Assembly (NCBI GenBank): GCA_963851385.1
Contig: CAWKPE010000013.1
Coordinates: forward strand, 248,001-312,000
Length of the DNA stretch: 64,000 bases
Source of the DNA: CAWEFA01 sp963851385
GTDB lineage: Bacteria; Bacteroidota; Bacteroidia; Bacteroidales; DTGW01
Direction of reading: 5' to 3'
Shown here piece by piece: positions 19,900 to 28,265 of this stretch (position 1 is the first letter of the stretch; the number at the start of each line of letters is the position of its first letter). The translations under genes and the position numbers were made by a program. Below the pieces are notes generated by a model. It was given only the letters and a program-made list of their open reading frames with translations. It was not told the origin of the DNA and did not search any database.

Positions 19900-20031
19900 A
19901 TTTCATTTCTGATTTTCTTGCCTTTCATGTATTAATTTTCTGAAAGTTATGATTGCAATAATAATTTCAACTAATGAAAAAATAATAAAATAGAATTTGG
20001 CTTTTTATATTTTTACTTAAAATTTCAAGAT

Positions 20032-20908
20032 ATGATTAAATCAATGACGGGTTACGGAAAAGCTTCCTGTAATTTTGAAGAAAAAAATATTATTGTAGAA
20101 CTTCGTTCGGTAAATAGTAAACAACTGGATATTAATAGTCGTATTCCATTCAATTATAAAGAGAAAGAATTGGAAATACGGGGTGAAATATCTCGTATTG
20201 TAGAAAGAGGTAAAGTTGATTTCTATATAACAATTGAACAAAATGAGCCTGGAAAACCTGTAAAAATAAATAATGCTGTTCTACTGGAATATTTCAATCA
20301 AATAAAATCTGCGGCAACTGAAATAGGAATTTCTGTTACTGAACTATCATTAATTGCAGCTTTACGGCTGCCGGAAACTCTTAAGACAGAAATTTCTGAA
20401 TTATCGGAAAATGAATGGATTATTTTATTGAAATGTATTAAGGATGCACTTGTACTGTTTAATCAATTTCGAATACAGGAAGGGCTGGCGCTTGAAAAAG
20501 ATTTGTTATCCAGGCTGGATTTAATATTACTTTATCTTTCAGAAATGGAACAATTCGAATCTGCTAGAATTGATAGAATTAAAAATAGACTCCAAAAGAA
20601 TTTAAATGAGTTTATACCTGCCGGAAATATTGACGCCAATCGTTTTGAACAGGAAGATTATTTACTTCCTCGAAAAACTTGATTTTACCGAAGAAAAAAT
20701 ACGATTGAAAAATCATTGTAACTATTTCCTGAAAACCATGAAACAGGAAGAATCTCAAGGGCGTAAATTGAGTTTTATTGCCCAGGAAATGGGACGTGAA
20801 ATAAATACTATTGGTTCCAAAGCAAATGATTATGAAATTCAAAAAAATGTAGTAATGATGAAGGATGAATTGGAGAAAATCAAGGAGCAGTTATCGAATA
20901 TATTATAA
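20032..20908 (+). pseudogene. yicC: YicC-family endoribonuclease, one frameshift
   Basis: YicC proteins are conserved endoribonucleases encoded beside gmk in many bacteria. The N-terminal domain opens MIKSMTGYGKASCNFEEKNI with RSVNSKQLDINSRIP. The C-terminal DUF1813-like domain is EKLDFTEEKIRLKNHCNYFL and GRKLSFIAQEMGREINTIGS, ending DELEKIKEQLSNIL. The frame shifts at 20656, where skipping one G restores RFEQE-IIYFLEKLD, the family sequence. The joined product would be about 291 residues, the usual length. Loss of a widely conserved gene by a single base makes sequence error a serious possibility. Confidence 0.85.
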
Positions 20909-20920
20909 AAATAGAAGAAC

Positions 20921-20985
20921 GGAATAACTGAAAATCTGAATAAAGGAAGTTATAATCTTCAGGACTTCAGATTTTCAGTTATTCC
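20921..20985. repeat. Perfect 20-bp inverted repeat
   Basis: GGAATAACTGAAAATCTGAA at 20921-20940 is the exact reverse complement of 20966-20985, with a 25-base loop. It lies in the 96-base gap between yicC and gmk. There is no T-run after the stem. It may act as an attenuating or processing hairpin between the two genes, or be a small mobile palindrome. Confidence 0.7.
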
Positions 20986-21004
20986 AAACTTCAAATATTT
21001 TACT

Positions 21005-21598
21005 TTGAACTTTGAACTTATAGAAATGCAAGGAAAGAGCATTATATTTTCAGCACCCAGCGGAGCCGGAAAAACAACAATAGTCAAAAAATTGCTTGAC
21101 AAACCGGAACTGAAACTTGAGTTTTCAGTTTCAGCAACTACCCGTAATCCTCGCGGAAATGAAATTGATGGAAAGGATTATTATTTCATTTCAATTGAAG
21201 ATTTTAAGAAAAAAATTTCACAAGACGCCTTGGTCGAGTGGGAAGAAGTTTATAAGAATTATTTTTATGGAACACTCAAATCAGAATTATCCAGGATTTG
21301 GAATAAAGGAAATAATGTTGTTTTTGACGTAGATGTAAAAGGCGGAATAAATCTAAAGAAAATATTCAAAAATAATGCCCTGTCAATTTTTATAATGCCT
21401 CCTTCTTTAGAAATTCTCGAAAATCGTCTTCGGGAAAGAGGTACCGAAACAGAAGAAAAAATTCAACAACGCCTAGCAAAAGCAAAACTCGAAATTTATT
21501 TTAAATCACAATTTGATATCTGCATTATTAATGATGTCTTGAATAACAGTATTGAACAGACTTATGACATAGTGCTTGGATTCTTAAATTCATTATGA
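21005..21598 (+). CDS. gmk: Guanylate kinase
   Basis: Gmk phosphorylates GMP to GDP. The 197-residue protein is complete: P-loop FSAPSGAGKTTIVKKLLD, the GMP-binding segment FSVSATTRNPRGNEIDGKDY, and the region EWEEVYKNYFYGTLKSEL. VVFDVDVKGGINLKKIF and the lid RLRERGTETEEKIQQRL follow. The start may be the annotated one or the Met about 8 residues later (MQGKSIIFSAPSG), which is the better family match. An ACTTTGAACTTTGAACTTA microsatellite overlaps the proposed leader, favouring the later start near base 21026. Confidence 0.96.
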   Translation: MNFELIEMQGKSIIFSAPSGAGKTTIVKKLLDKPELKLEFSVSATTRNPRGNEIDGKDYYFISIEDFKKKISQDALVEWEEVYKNYFYGTLKSELSRIWNKGNNVVFDVDVKGGINLKKIFKNNALSIFIMPPSLEILENRLRERGTETEEKIQQRLAKAKLEIYFKSQFDICIINDVLNNSIEQTYDIVLGFLNSL

Positions 21599-22077
21599 AT
21601 CAATGTGCCAATTCGACAATTCGATAATTTGATAATTTGATAATGTGAAAATGTGAAAATATGAGGATGTGAATTGTGAAGTTGTGAATAGAGAAGATAA
21701 GAATATGTCAATGTGCCAATGAATTAATGTGCAGATTTGCAAATTTGAGTATATTTATGTGTTAACGGACACATTAAGACAGTGCAAAAATTAATTATCA
21801 GTGCAATAAACGAACAATGACAAAACACATTTCATTTTTATTTGGCTCTGGATTTTCAGCACCTGAAAAAATTCCAACAGTTAGCATTGGAGTTTCATAA
21901 AACGAATACATAGAATTTTCAAAAGAATAATAATAAGAATTGAAAAAAAGCACTAGCTGCATTAAATTTTTAAATTGGCATATTTGTAAATAGGCACATT
22001 ATCTAATTGGCACATCTGCACATTGGCACATTGGCAAATTAATTTTATCTTCGTGAAAGTTTCTTATACATTACGAA
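21599..22077. other. Repeat-flanked gene-free region with a short relic
   Basis: Degenerate ATGTGCCAAT-type repeats (about 21601-21730) and the same unit in the opposite orientation, ATTGGCACAT (about 21973-22040), flank a short open frame at 21817-21900. That frame is described separately. No other gene is visible. The region separates gmk from the ABC ATPase. Confidence 0.55.
21817..21900 (+). pseudogene. Possible SIR2-like N-terminal relic
   Basis: The 27 codons read MTKHISFLFGSGFSAPEKIP then TVSIGVS and a stop. A beta strand followed by FGSGFS and a helix-start PTV is how SIR2-like NAD-binding domains, including many phage-defence proteins, begin. After the stop the next residues in frame (NEYIEF) still look protein-like, but two further stops follow. 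The identification rests on this one motif and is tentative. Confidence 0.3.
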
Positions 22078-22774
22078 ATGAAGAACATAATTTCATTTAA
22101 AGATATTACGAAGGATTATTATTTAGGAAGCATTGTTGTTCCTGCTTTACAAAATGTTTCTCTTGATATTTCCCAAAATGAATATGTCGCCATCATGGGG
22201 CCATCGGGTTCAGGTAAGTCAACCCTGATGAATATTCTCGGATGTTTAGATACACTTACAAGTGGATTCATACATTTTAAATGGAACCGATGTCAGCGGA
22301 TTAAATGATAATCAACTTGCAGATATTCGAAACAAAGAAATAGGTTTTGTATTTCAGACATTTAATTTATTGCCACGTTACAATGCTCTCGAAAATGCAA
22401 TGTTACCTCTTATTTATGCCGGAGTTCCAAAACTTGAACGTAATAAAATGGCAAAAGAAGTATTGGCGAATGTAGGTTTGGCAGACCGTATGCTACATAA
22501 ACCAAATGAACTATCTGGCGGACAACGTCAAAGAGTTGCTTTGGCCAGGGCCTTGATTAACCATCCGTCTATTATTCTTGCCGACGAGCCAACCGGCAAC
22601 CTTGATTCAAAAACTTCAATTGATATTATGAGCTTGTTTGATGAAGTTCATAGCAAAGGAAATACTATAATTGTGGTTACTCACGAAGAAGACATTGCAC
22701 GCCATGCCCAGAGAATTATAAAACTTCGTGATGGCAAAGTGGAATCTGACCGTTTAAATGACCACAAATTATAG
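22078..22774 (+). pseudogene. LolD/MacB-type ABC transporter ATPase, one frameshift
   Basis: This is an ATP-binding subunit of the LolD/MacB/FtsE class, which powers lipoprotein release or efflux. Walker A is GPSGSGKSTLMNILGCLD. After the shift come the Q-loop FQTFNLLPRYNALEN, signature LSGGQRQRVALARAL, Walker B IILADEPTGNLDS and the switch VVTHEED. An extra T at 22267 breaks the frame; skipping it restores DTLTSG-SYILNGTDVSGL and a usual length of about 231 residues. No permease gene is adjacent. It ends 3 bases before nadD, so the two are probably co-transcribed. Confidence 0.85.
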
Positions 22775-22777
22775 AAT

Positions 22778-23353
22778 ATGAAAACTGGTTTGTTCTTTGG
22801 TTCTTTCAACCCAATACATATCGGACATCTGGCTATTGCCAATTATATTGTTGAATACACGGACTTAGAACAATTATGGTTCGTTGTGAGCGCTCAAAAT
22901 CCTTTAAAAAAGAAAAAAGTACTTTTAGCAGAATATCATAGAATTACTTTAGTTCGGGAAGCAATTAATAATGACAAAAGATTTTATGCTTGCGATATTG
23001 AATTTAAACTTCCTCATCCTTCTTATACTATTGATACACTTACCTACCTTAAAGAAAATTATCCCGAACGGGAATTTGCAATAGTTATGGGAGCTGACGG
23101 ATTATTAACATTTAACAAGTGGAAAAATTATAATGAGCTCATAAATAATTATACGCGTTATATATATCCGCGACCGGGTGTAGATGTATCAAAAATTAAA
23201 AACACTGAAAATTGCATATTTATTGATGCCCCTTTAATAGAAATATCATCGACATTTATTCGCAATGGAATAAGAAAAGGAAAAAATATGCATTATTTTT
23301 TAAATGAAAGGGTTTTCAAATATATCAGGGATATGCATTTTTATGAGAAGTAG
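22778..23353 (+). CDS. nadD: Nicotinate-nucleotide adenylyltransferase
   Basis: NadD adenylylates nicotinate mononucleotide in NAD biosynthesis. The 191-residue protein has the nucleotidyltransferase fold: GSFNPIHIGH at residues 8-17 with the HxGH active site, ELKLPHPSYTIDTL-like substrate region, FAIVMGADGLLTFNKWKNY, and the ISSTFIRNGIRKGKN motif near the end. It follows the ABC ATPase by 3 bases and belongs to the yicC-gmk-nadD cluster common in Bacteroidota. Confidence 0.95.
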   Translation: MKTGLFFGSFNPIHIGHLAIANYIVEYTDLEQLWFVVSAQNPLKKKKVLLAEYHRITLVREAINNDKRFYACDIEFKLPHPSYTIDTLTYLKENYPEREFAIVMGADGLLTFNKWKNYNELINNYTRYIYPRPGVDVSKIKNTENCIFIDAPLIEISSTFIRNGIRKGKNMHYFLNERVFKYIRDMHFYEK

Positions 23354-23444
23354 TGATATAATGAGATTCAAAGTTCAAAGTTCAAAGTTTGAAAATCTAA
23401 AATTCCTTCACCATTTATCCTGTTTCCGGTATCCGGTATCAAAT

Positions 23445-24203
23445 TCACTTTGATTTATAAATTAACTTAAGAAACAACTGCATTGCTTCTTTCTTTTTCT
23501 CATCTAAAACATAACTCATGTTATTTTTCAGGTAATGTTCAATATCATCAATTCTGTTCAGACCATTGAATTTAACAGTCATTGCTGCTTCCGAAATATG
23601 AGAAACACCATAATGATTAGCTTCTTCAAATTTTTCCACAAAAGTTTTTTCCAATTTACAATTTGTCACCCAGCAAGCAAAAACAAATGGCAACCCGGTA
23701 AAATTTTTCCATACTTCAGCCAAATCATAAGCATATTTATATTTTTTTTCTACTACAAATGCTTTGTCACCTATGACAATAGCAGCTGTAGTACCTTTAA
23801 TATCTGTTTCTTCAAAACCCAGACTTCCCATTTTAAAGTTTATATTGTAATGCCAAAATTCTCTAACTAAAATTTGAATCAATTGTACCGATGTCCTGGA
23901 CTGGTAATCAAGAACAATTTCTTTTATTTCTTCAACTGGTACATCACTGGCCAGAATAACTGTACGCGCAGGACCGTCCGCGCCAATACAATAATTTGAA
24001 AAAATACCGGCATTTTTAATTTCTGAAATTGAAGCAATAGGAACTAAACCAATATCAACTATTCCAGCAATCAATTTATCTGCACAAATTGCAGGAGGAT
24101 CAAGCAATAGTTCTATCTCATCTATTATTGCATTGTTCTTTATCCCGTAAATAAATGGCAAAGTATTGTAAAATGATATTGCAGATACTCTTTTTTTTCG
24201 CAC
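23445..24203 (-). CDS. mqnA: Chorismate dehydratase, futalosine pathway
   Basis: MqnA dehydrates chorismate in the futalosine route to menaquinone. The 252-residue protein has the periplasmic-binding-protein-like fold of MqnA/MqnD: VSAISFYNTLPFIYGIKN, DIGLVPIASISEIKNAG, the SRTSVQLIQILVREFW substrate segment, TTAAIVIGDKAFV and the LAEVWKNFTGLPFVFACWV motif. The pathway points to menaquinone respiration without the classical Men enzymes. It is a single gene convergent with nadD; a TTCAAAG microsatellite separates them. Confidence 0.9.
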   Translation of the reverse strand: MRKKRVSAISFYNTLPFIYGIKNNAIIDEIELLLDPPAICADKLIAGIVDIGLVPIASISEIKNAGIFSNYCIGADGPARTVILASDVPVEEIKEIVLDYQSRTSVQLIQILVREFWHYNINFKMGSLGFEETDIKGTTAAIVIGDKAFVVEKKYKYAYDLAEVWKNFTGLPFVFACWVTNCKLEKTFVEKFEEANHYGVSHISEAAMTVKFNGLNRIDDIEHYLKNNMSYVLDEKKKEAMQLFLKLIYKSK

Positions 24204-24307
24204 GACTTTTTAAAATTATCACTGCGAAAATAGGAAATTCTTATCATTTGATTATAGAAAAAAGGAACTTGATATTAAAAAGCAGGATGGCAGTGTAGAA
24301 TTTTTTT

Positions 24308-24315
24308 TAACTTTG
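24308..24315 (+). promoter_or_regulatory. Bacteroidota-type -7 box before purB
   Basis: TAACTTTG matches the TAnnTTTG -7 consensus used by Bacteroidota primary sigma factor. It lies 22 bases upstream of the purB ATG. No convincing TTTG -33 element is seen. Confidence 0.4.
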
Positions 24316-24336
24316 TTGACATTGAAAAATTAAACA

Positions 24337-25686
24337 ATGGAATTAAACGCTCTTAATGCAATATCACCGATTGATGGAAGGTATAACAATAAAACCTGGG
24401 AATTATCCAAATATTTTTCTGAATTCGGATTGATGCAATACAGAATAATGGTTGAAATCGAATATTTTATTGCTCTCTGCGAATTACCTCTTCCACAATT
24501 AAGCAAATTTGATAAAAGTAATTATTCAACTTTACGTGATATTTATAAAAACTTTTCGTATGATGATGCACATGCCATTAAGGAAATAGAAAAAATTACC
24601 AATCATGATGTCAAAGCTGTTGAATATTTATTGAAACAAAAATTCGATGACTTAAACTTATCAGCATTCAAAGAATATTTGCATTTTGGGCTTACTTCAC
24701 AGGATATTAACAATACAGCTACACCGCTGTCATTAAAAGAAGCATTAAATGATGTTTATTATCCATTGATAAATGAATTAGTTTCCAAACTTGATGAATG
24801 CATAAAGGATTGGAAAGATATTTCCATGCTTGCTCATACACATGGACAACCTGCTTCACCAACTAAACTTGGAAAAGAGATAAAAGTTTTTTCAGAAAGA
24901 ATAAGAAAGCAACTTGAACTTCTTAAATCTGTGCCATGGTCAGCTAAATTTGGTGGCGCTACAGGTAATTTTAATGCCCATGTTGCAGCGTATCCCGGAA
25001 TTAATTGGGTGGATTTTGCAAATAAATTTGTTAACAAAACTCTTGGTCTTGAACGTTCCCAAACTACTACACAAATTGAGCATTATGATAATCTGTCGGC
25101 ACTTTTTGATGCATTGAAACGTGTTAATACAATTTTGATTGATCTTTCACGCGATTTCTGGACCTATATATCTAAAGAATACTTTAAGCAAAAAATTTCT
25201 AAAGATGAAGTAGGATCTTCTACAATGCCACATAAGGTCAATCCAATAGATTTTGAAAACGCTGAAGGAAACCTGGGCGTTGCTAATGCTTTATTTGAGC
25301 ATCTATCAGCAAAATTGCCAATTTCCAGGTTGCAGCGCGACTTGACCGATTCTACAGTGCTCCGGAATGTAGGCGTTCCATTGGCACATACAATAATAGC
25401 TATTAAATCATTACAAAAAGGATTGGGCAAAGTAATTGTTAATTCTGAAGCTATTGACAGGGATTTAGAAAAAAATTGGGCAGTTGTAGGTGAAGCTATT
25501 CAATCAATCCTGCGCCGTGAAGGATATCCCAATCCATATGAAGCTCTTAAGGATCTTACGCGTACAGGAAATTCAATTACCAAAGAAACCATTTCAAATT
25601 TTATTGATAACTTGAATGTTCCAGATAATATCAAAAAAGAGCTCAAAAGCATTACCCCGCAAAACTATACTGGTATTAAGATTTAA
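24337..25686 (+). CDS. purB: Adenylosuccinate lyase
   Basis: PurB cleaves adenylosuccinate and SAICAR in purine synthesis. The 449-residue protein belongs to the fumarase/aspartase superfamily: LNAISPIDGRYNNKTWELSK, HFGLTSQDINNTATPL, AHTHGQPASPTKLGKEI, and the signature loop SSTMPHKVNPIDFENAEGN starting near residue 294 (catalytic Ser). It is intact and stands alone in its direction. The next gene is a separate methyltransferase. Confidence 0.96.
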   Translation: MELNALNAISPIDGRYNNKTWELSKYFSEFGLMQYRIMVEIEYFIALCELPLPQLSKFDKSNYSTLRDIYKNFSYDDAHAIKEIEKITNHDVKAVEYLLKQKFDDLNLSAFKEYLHFGLTSQDINNTATPLSLKEALNDVYYPLINELVSKLDECIKDWKDISMLAHTHGQPASPTKLGKEIKVFSERIRKQLELLKSVPWSAKFGGATGNFNAHVAAYPGINWVDFANKFVNKTLGLERSQTTTQIEHYDNLSALFDALKRVNTILIDLSRDFWTYISKEYFKQKISKDEVGSSTMPHKVNPIDFENAEGNLGVANALFEHLSAKLPISRLQRDLTDSTVLRNVGVPLAHTIIAIKSLQKGLGKVIVNSEAIDRDLEKNWAVVGEAIQSILRREGYPNPYEALKDLTRTGNSITKETISNFIDNLNVPDNIKKELKSITPQNYTGIKI

Positions 25687-25836
25687 GAAAAATTCTTAAC
25701 AGTTTTCTTACATGTCAATAACAAATTATTTAACCTCCAAAATATCTTTAATGAAAAGAAAGAACCGGACGTTTGGTACATCCGGTAATTGCCTCTTTAT
25801 AAGTATATTTGACTATTTCCTAAATAATATATTATA

Positions 25837-26487
25837 ATGTGCAATCCATTTGAAATAAGCAACCTGACAAGGATTGCATATAATAAAACTGCTGATAAAT
25901 ATCATGATTGTTTTAAAGATGAGATAAACCAGAAAGAATATGATCGCCGGATACTCGATAAATTTTCAGATTTATTGAACAAAAAAAGTCTTATCTGTGA
26001 TGCCGGTTGCGGTCCTTCGGGACATATTGGAAAATATTTAGCTGATAAAGGACATAAAGTTACAGGAATTGACATATCCGAACGTTGTATTGAAATTGCA
26101 AGGAAATATAATTCAACTATACGTTATGAGCAAATGGATATGTTCGATTTGAAATTTGAACAAGGCACTTTCGATGGAATTATTGCATTTTATTCAATTC
26201 TCTATTCACCGAAATCATTAGTTCATCTAATGTTTGATAATTTCAAAAAAGTTTTGAAGCCGGGAGGTAAATTATTAGTTGCAGTAAAGAAAGGTGAAAA
26301 AGAAGGATTTCTTGATAATGATGAGTGGTACACCAGCCGGGTTCATTTCGCACTTTTTGATGAAACTGACATTCAAAAATATTTTGAAAATTCCGAATTT
26401 ATGATAGATTTCATAGATACCCGGAAACCTTATGATTTTGAAATAAATATGGAAAGAATTTATGCTTTAGGAACCAGAAGCCATTAA
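25837..26487 (+). CDS. Class I SAM-dependent methyltransferase
   Basis: The 216-residue protein has a Rossmann methyltransferase core: SAM-binding loop CDAGCGPSGHIGKYLADKG, acidic strand-end GIDISERC, then EQMDMFDLKFEQGTFDGIIA and the KVLKPGGKLLVAV strand. The family is the small Methyltransf_11/25 type, with substrates that cannot be told from sequence. It is flanked by a hairpin-containing gap after purB and a 180-base gap before a convergent second methyltransferase. Confidence 0.85.
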   Translation: MCNPFEISNLTRIAYNKTADKYHDCFKDEINQKEYDRRILDKFSDLLNKKSLICDAGCGPSGHIGKYLADKGHKVTGIDISERCIEIARKYNSTIRYEQMDMFDLKFEQGTFDGIIAFYSILYSPKSLVHLMFDNFKKVLKPGGKLLVAVKKGEKEGFLDNDEWYTSRVHFALFDETDIQKYFENSEFMIDFIDTRKPYDFEINMERIYALGTRSH

Positions 26488-26670
26488 GACTTCTGTTATT
26501 TATATGTTTTGCAAACGAAATGAATATGAATATCTTATACTTTTAATCAGAAAATATTGAGTAAATAAATACATTCCGGAAAAAATATAAAATAGTATTA
26601 TTTTGAACCCTTGACATTTTAAAACAATATCTATGTCGGAAGACACTTAACAAAACTTACAAATACATTA

Positions 26671-27510
26671 TTATTTTTTTGAAAGTATTAAGGTATCCTG
26701 GAAATCAAAAGATTCATTCCTGGGGCGGCCAGACCAAAAACCATACAATATTTTCTCAATGGTCAAATTATTTTGATTGATTAAATTAAATAAATATTTT
26801 TCCTCATATGCTACATTTGCTTCTTTAACATTTTTATTCAAAAGACTGTAACTGCCAAAATTAAATTTAAAGTTAAATTCTGAATTTGATTGCATGTAAT
26901 TTTTGCTTTCAGTATTAAGTATAAAATATGTCACCAGGCATTTGCCGCCAACTTTAAGAACCCTGCGAATCTCATTGGTATAATTTTCTACATCATCAGG
27001 AAGCATATGAGTGAATACAGATGTTAATACCACCAAATCAAAATCATTGTCTTTGTATGGAAAGACAAAATTTTTAGCTGTTCGTTCTGTTTTTAAATTG
27101 TACAAATCATTTTTAAGGTCAATATGTAAAAATTTGAAATTAGGATATGATGTTGTTACATGTTTTTTGCACCAATCAATACCTTTTTTTACTATATCAA
27201 AGCCTTCGTACGAACCTTTTGAATTAAGATATTTTGTTAATGGAATTGCTATTCTCCCGATACCACAACCAATATCAAGAACCCGGCAACTTGGTTTTAA
27301 GCTGCAATGTTCAATAAAAACTTTAAGATAATATTCTCCTATTTTTTTGAAATCACCAGGGCCTATAAAAATTAAACCCTTTGGCGGAAGAGTATTATCC
27401 CGCTTTCCAGTTAAAGAATCCCATAAATCAATATTGAAAAAATAAATTCTTCTTATCAAATATCTTAATGCAGGAGGAACGGAATAATATAAAGTTCTTT
27501 TAAATGACAT
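26671..27510 (-). CDS. Class I SAM-dependent methyltransferase
   Basis: The 279-residue protein has an N-terminal helical extension (LRYLIRRIYFFNIDLWDSLTG) and a methyltransferase core with RVLDIGCGIGRIAIPLTKYL, GFDIVKKGIDWCKKH, and FDLVVLTSVFTHMLPDDVEN. A C-terminal region ends WSGRPRNESFDFQDTLILSK, a tail often seen in methyltransferases near polysaccharide or lipid genes. Its substrate is unknown. It is upstream of the cysE-like gene on the opposite side only of a 28-base gap, in the same direction. Confidence 0.82.
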   Translation of the reverse strand: MSFKRTLYYSVPPALRYLIRRIYFFNIDLWDSLTGKRDNTLPPKGLIFIGPGDFKKIGEYYLKVFIEHCSLKPSCRVLDIGCGIGRIAIPLTKYLNSKGSYEGFDIVKKGIDWCKKHVTTSYPNFKFLHIDLKNDLYNLKTERTAKNFVFPYKDNDFDLVVLTSVFTHMLPDDVENYTNEIRRVLKVGGKCLVTYFILNTESKNYMQSNSEFNFKFNFGSYSLLNKNVKEANVAYEEKYLFNLINQNNLTIEKILYGFWSGRPRNESFDFQDTLILSKK

Positions 27511-27538
27511 AAAATATATATTTAACAGCGAAAAGACA

Positions 27539-28084
27539 TTAATCCTCTTTAGTTCTTTCGAGTTTAATATCGGCTTTTTCGCCTTTAAGTTTTACAATTT
27601 TACCCGGAGCTCCTACTACCGTGCAATCAGAAGGTATGTCATGCATAATAACTACACTTTCAGCACCTACTTTAACATTATCACCTACTAAAATTGGACC
27701 TAATAAAGTTGCACCGGTGCCAATCAAAACATTATTGCCGATTGTCGGATGTCGTTTGCCTAAATGTTTTCCAGTACCGCCAAGCGTTACATTATGAAAC
27801 AACACACAATTTTTACCTAATACGGCTGTTTCACCTATTACTATCGCACTTCCATGATCAATGAATAGCCCTCTCCCGATTTTTGCACCCGGATGAATTT
27901 CAATGCCTGTCAAAAATCTTCCGATTTGTGAAAAAAACCTTGCGAAAAATCTCAGTTTTATTTTGTAAAGAGGATGTGATATATACCTGTGTAAAACAAT
28001 TGCATGTAAACCAGGGTACAATATGAATTGAATTCCTTTTGCTGCAGGATCGTTTTTATAAATAGCTTTTATATCTTCAAGCAT
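27539..28084 (-). CDS. Serine O-acetyltransferase (short, EpsC-like)
   Basis: The enzyme acetylates serine to O-acetylserine for cysteine synthesis. The 181-residue left-handed beta-helix protein has GIEIHPGAKIGRGLFIDHGS, catalytic-type GETAVLGKNCVLFHNVTLGG and GKRHPTIGNNVLIGTGATLL hexapeptide repeats. Unlike full CysE (about 270 residues), it has only a short N-terminal helical part (DPAAKGIQFILYPGLHAIVL), which makes it the EpsC-like form common in Bacteroidota. It could alternatively acetylate another small molecule. Confidence 0.85.
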   Translation of the reverse strand: MLEDIKAIYKNDPAAKGIQFILYPGLHAIVLHRYISHPLYKIKLRFFARFFSQIGRFLTGIEIHPGAKIGRGLFIDHGSAIVIGETAVLGKNCVLFHNVTLGGTGKHLGKRHPTIGNNVLIGTGATLLGPILVGDNVKVGAESVVIMHDIPSDCTVVGAPGKIVKLKGEKADIKLERTKED

Positions 28085-28265
28085 AATTTTTAATTTAGCT
28101 AATCAATTTTTACATTGATTAAATGACTTTGAAAAATTTCTTTAAAGTAAGTAATTAATTTTTTATTAATCCGTTTAATTAGATTGAAGCTTTTATTTTT
28201 ACTTTTACCGCTATATTTCTTTTGTTCTTTTATTAACTGCATAAAATGCATGAATTAATTTTTAC

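Noticed and set aside
25763..25786. Terminator after purB
   Set aside because: ACCGGA/TCCGGT forms a 6-bp stem but the following bases are not a T-run, and the loop is 12 bases. It could be chance.
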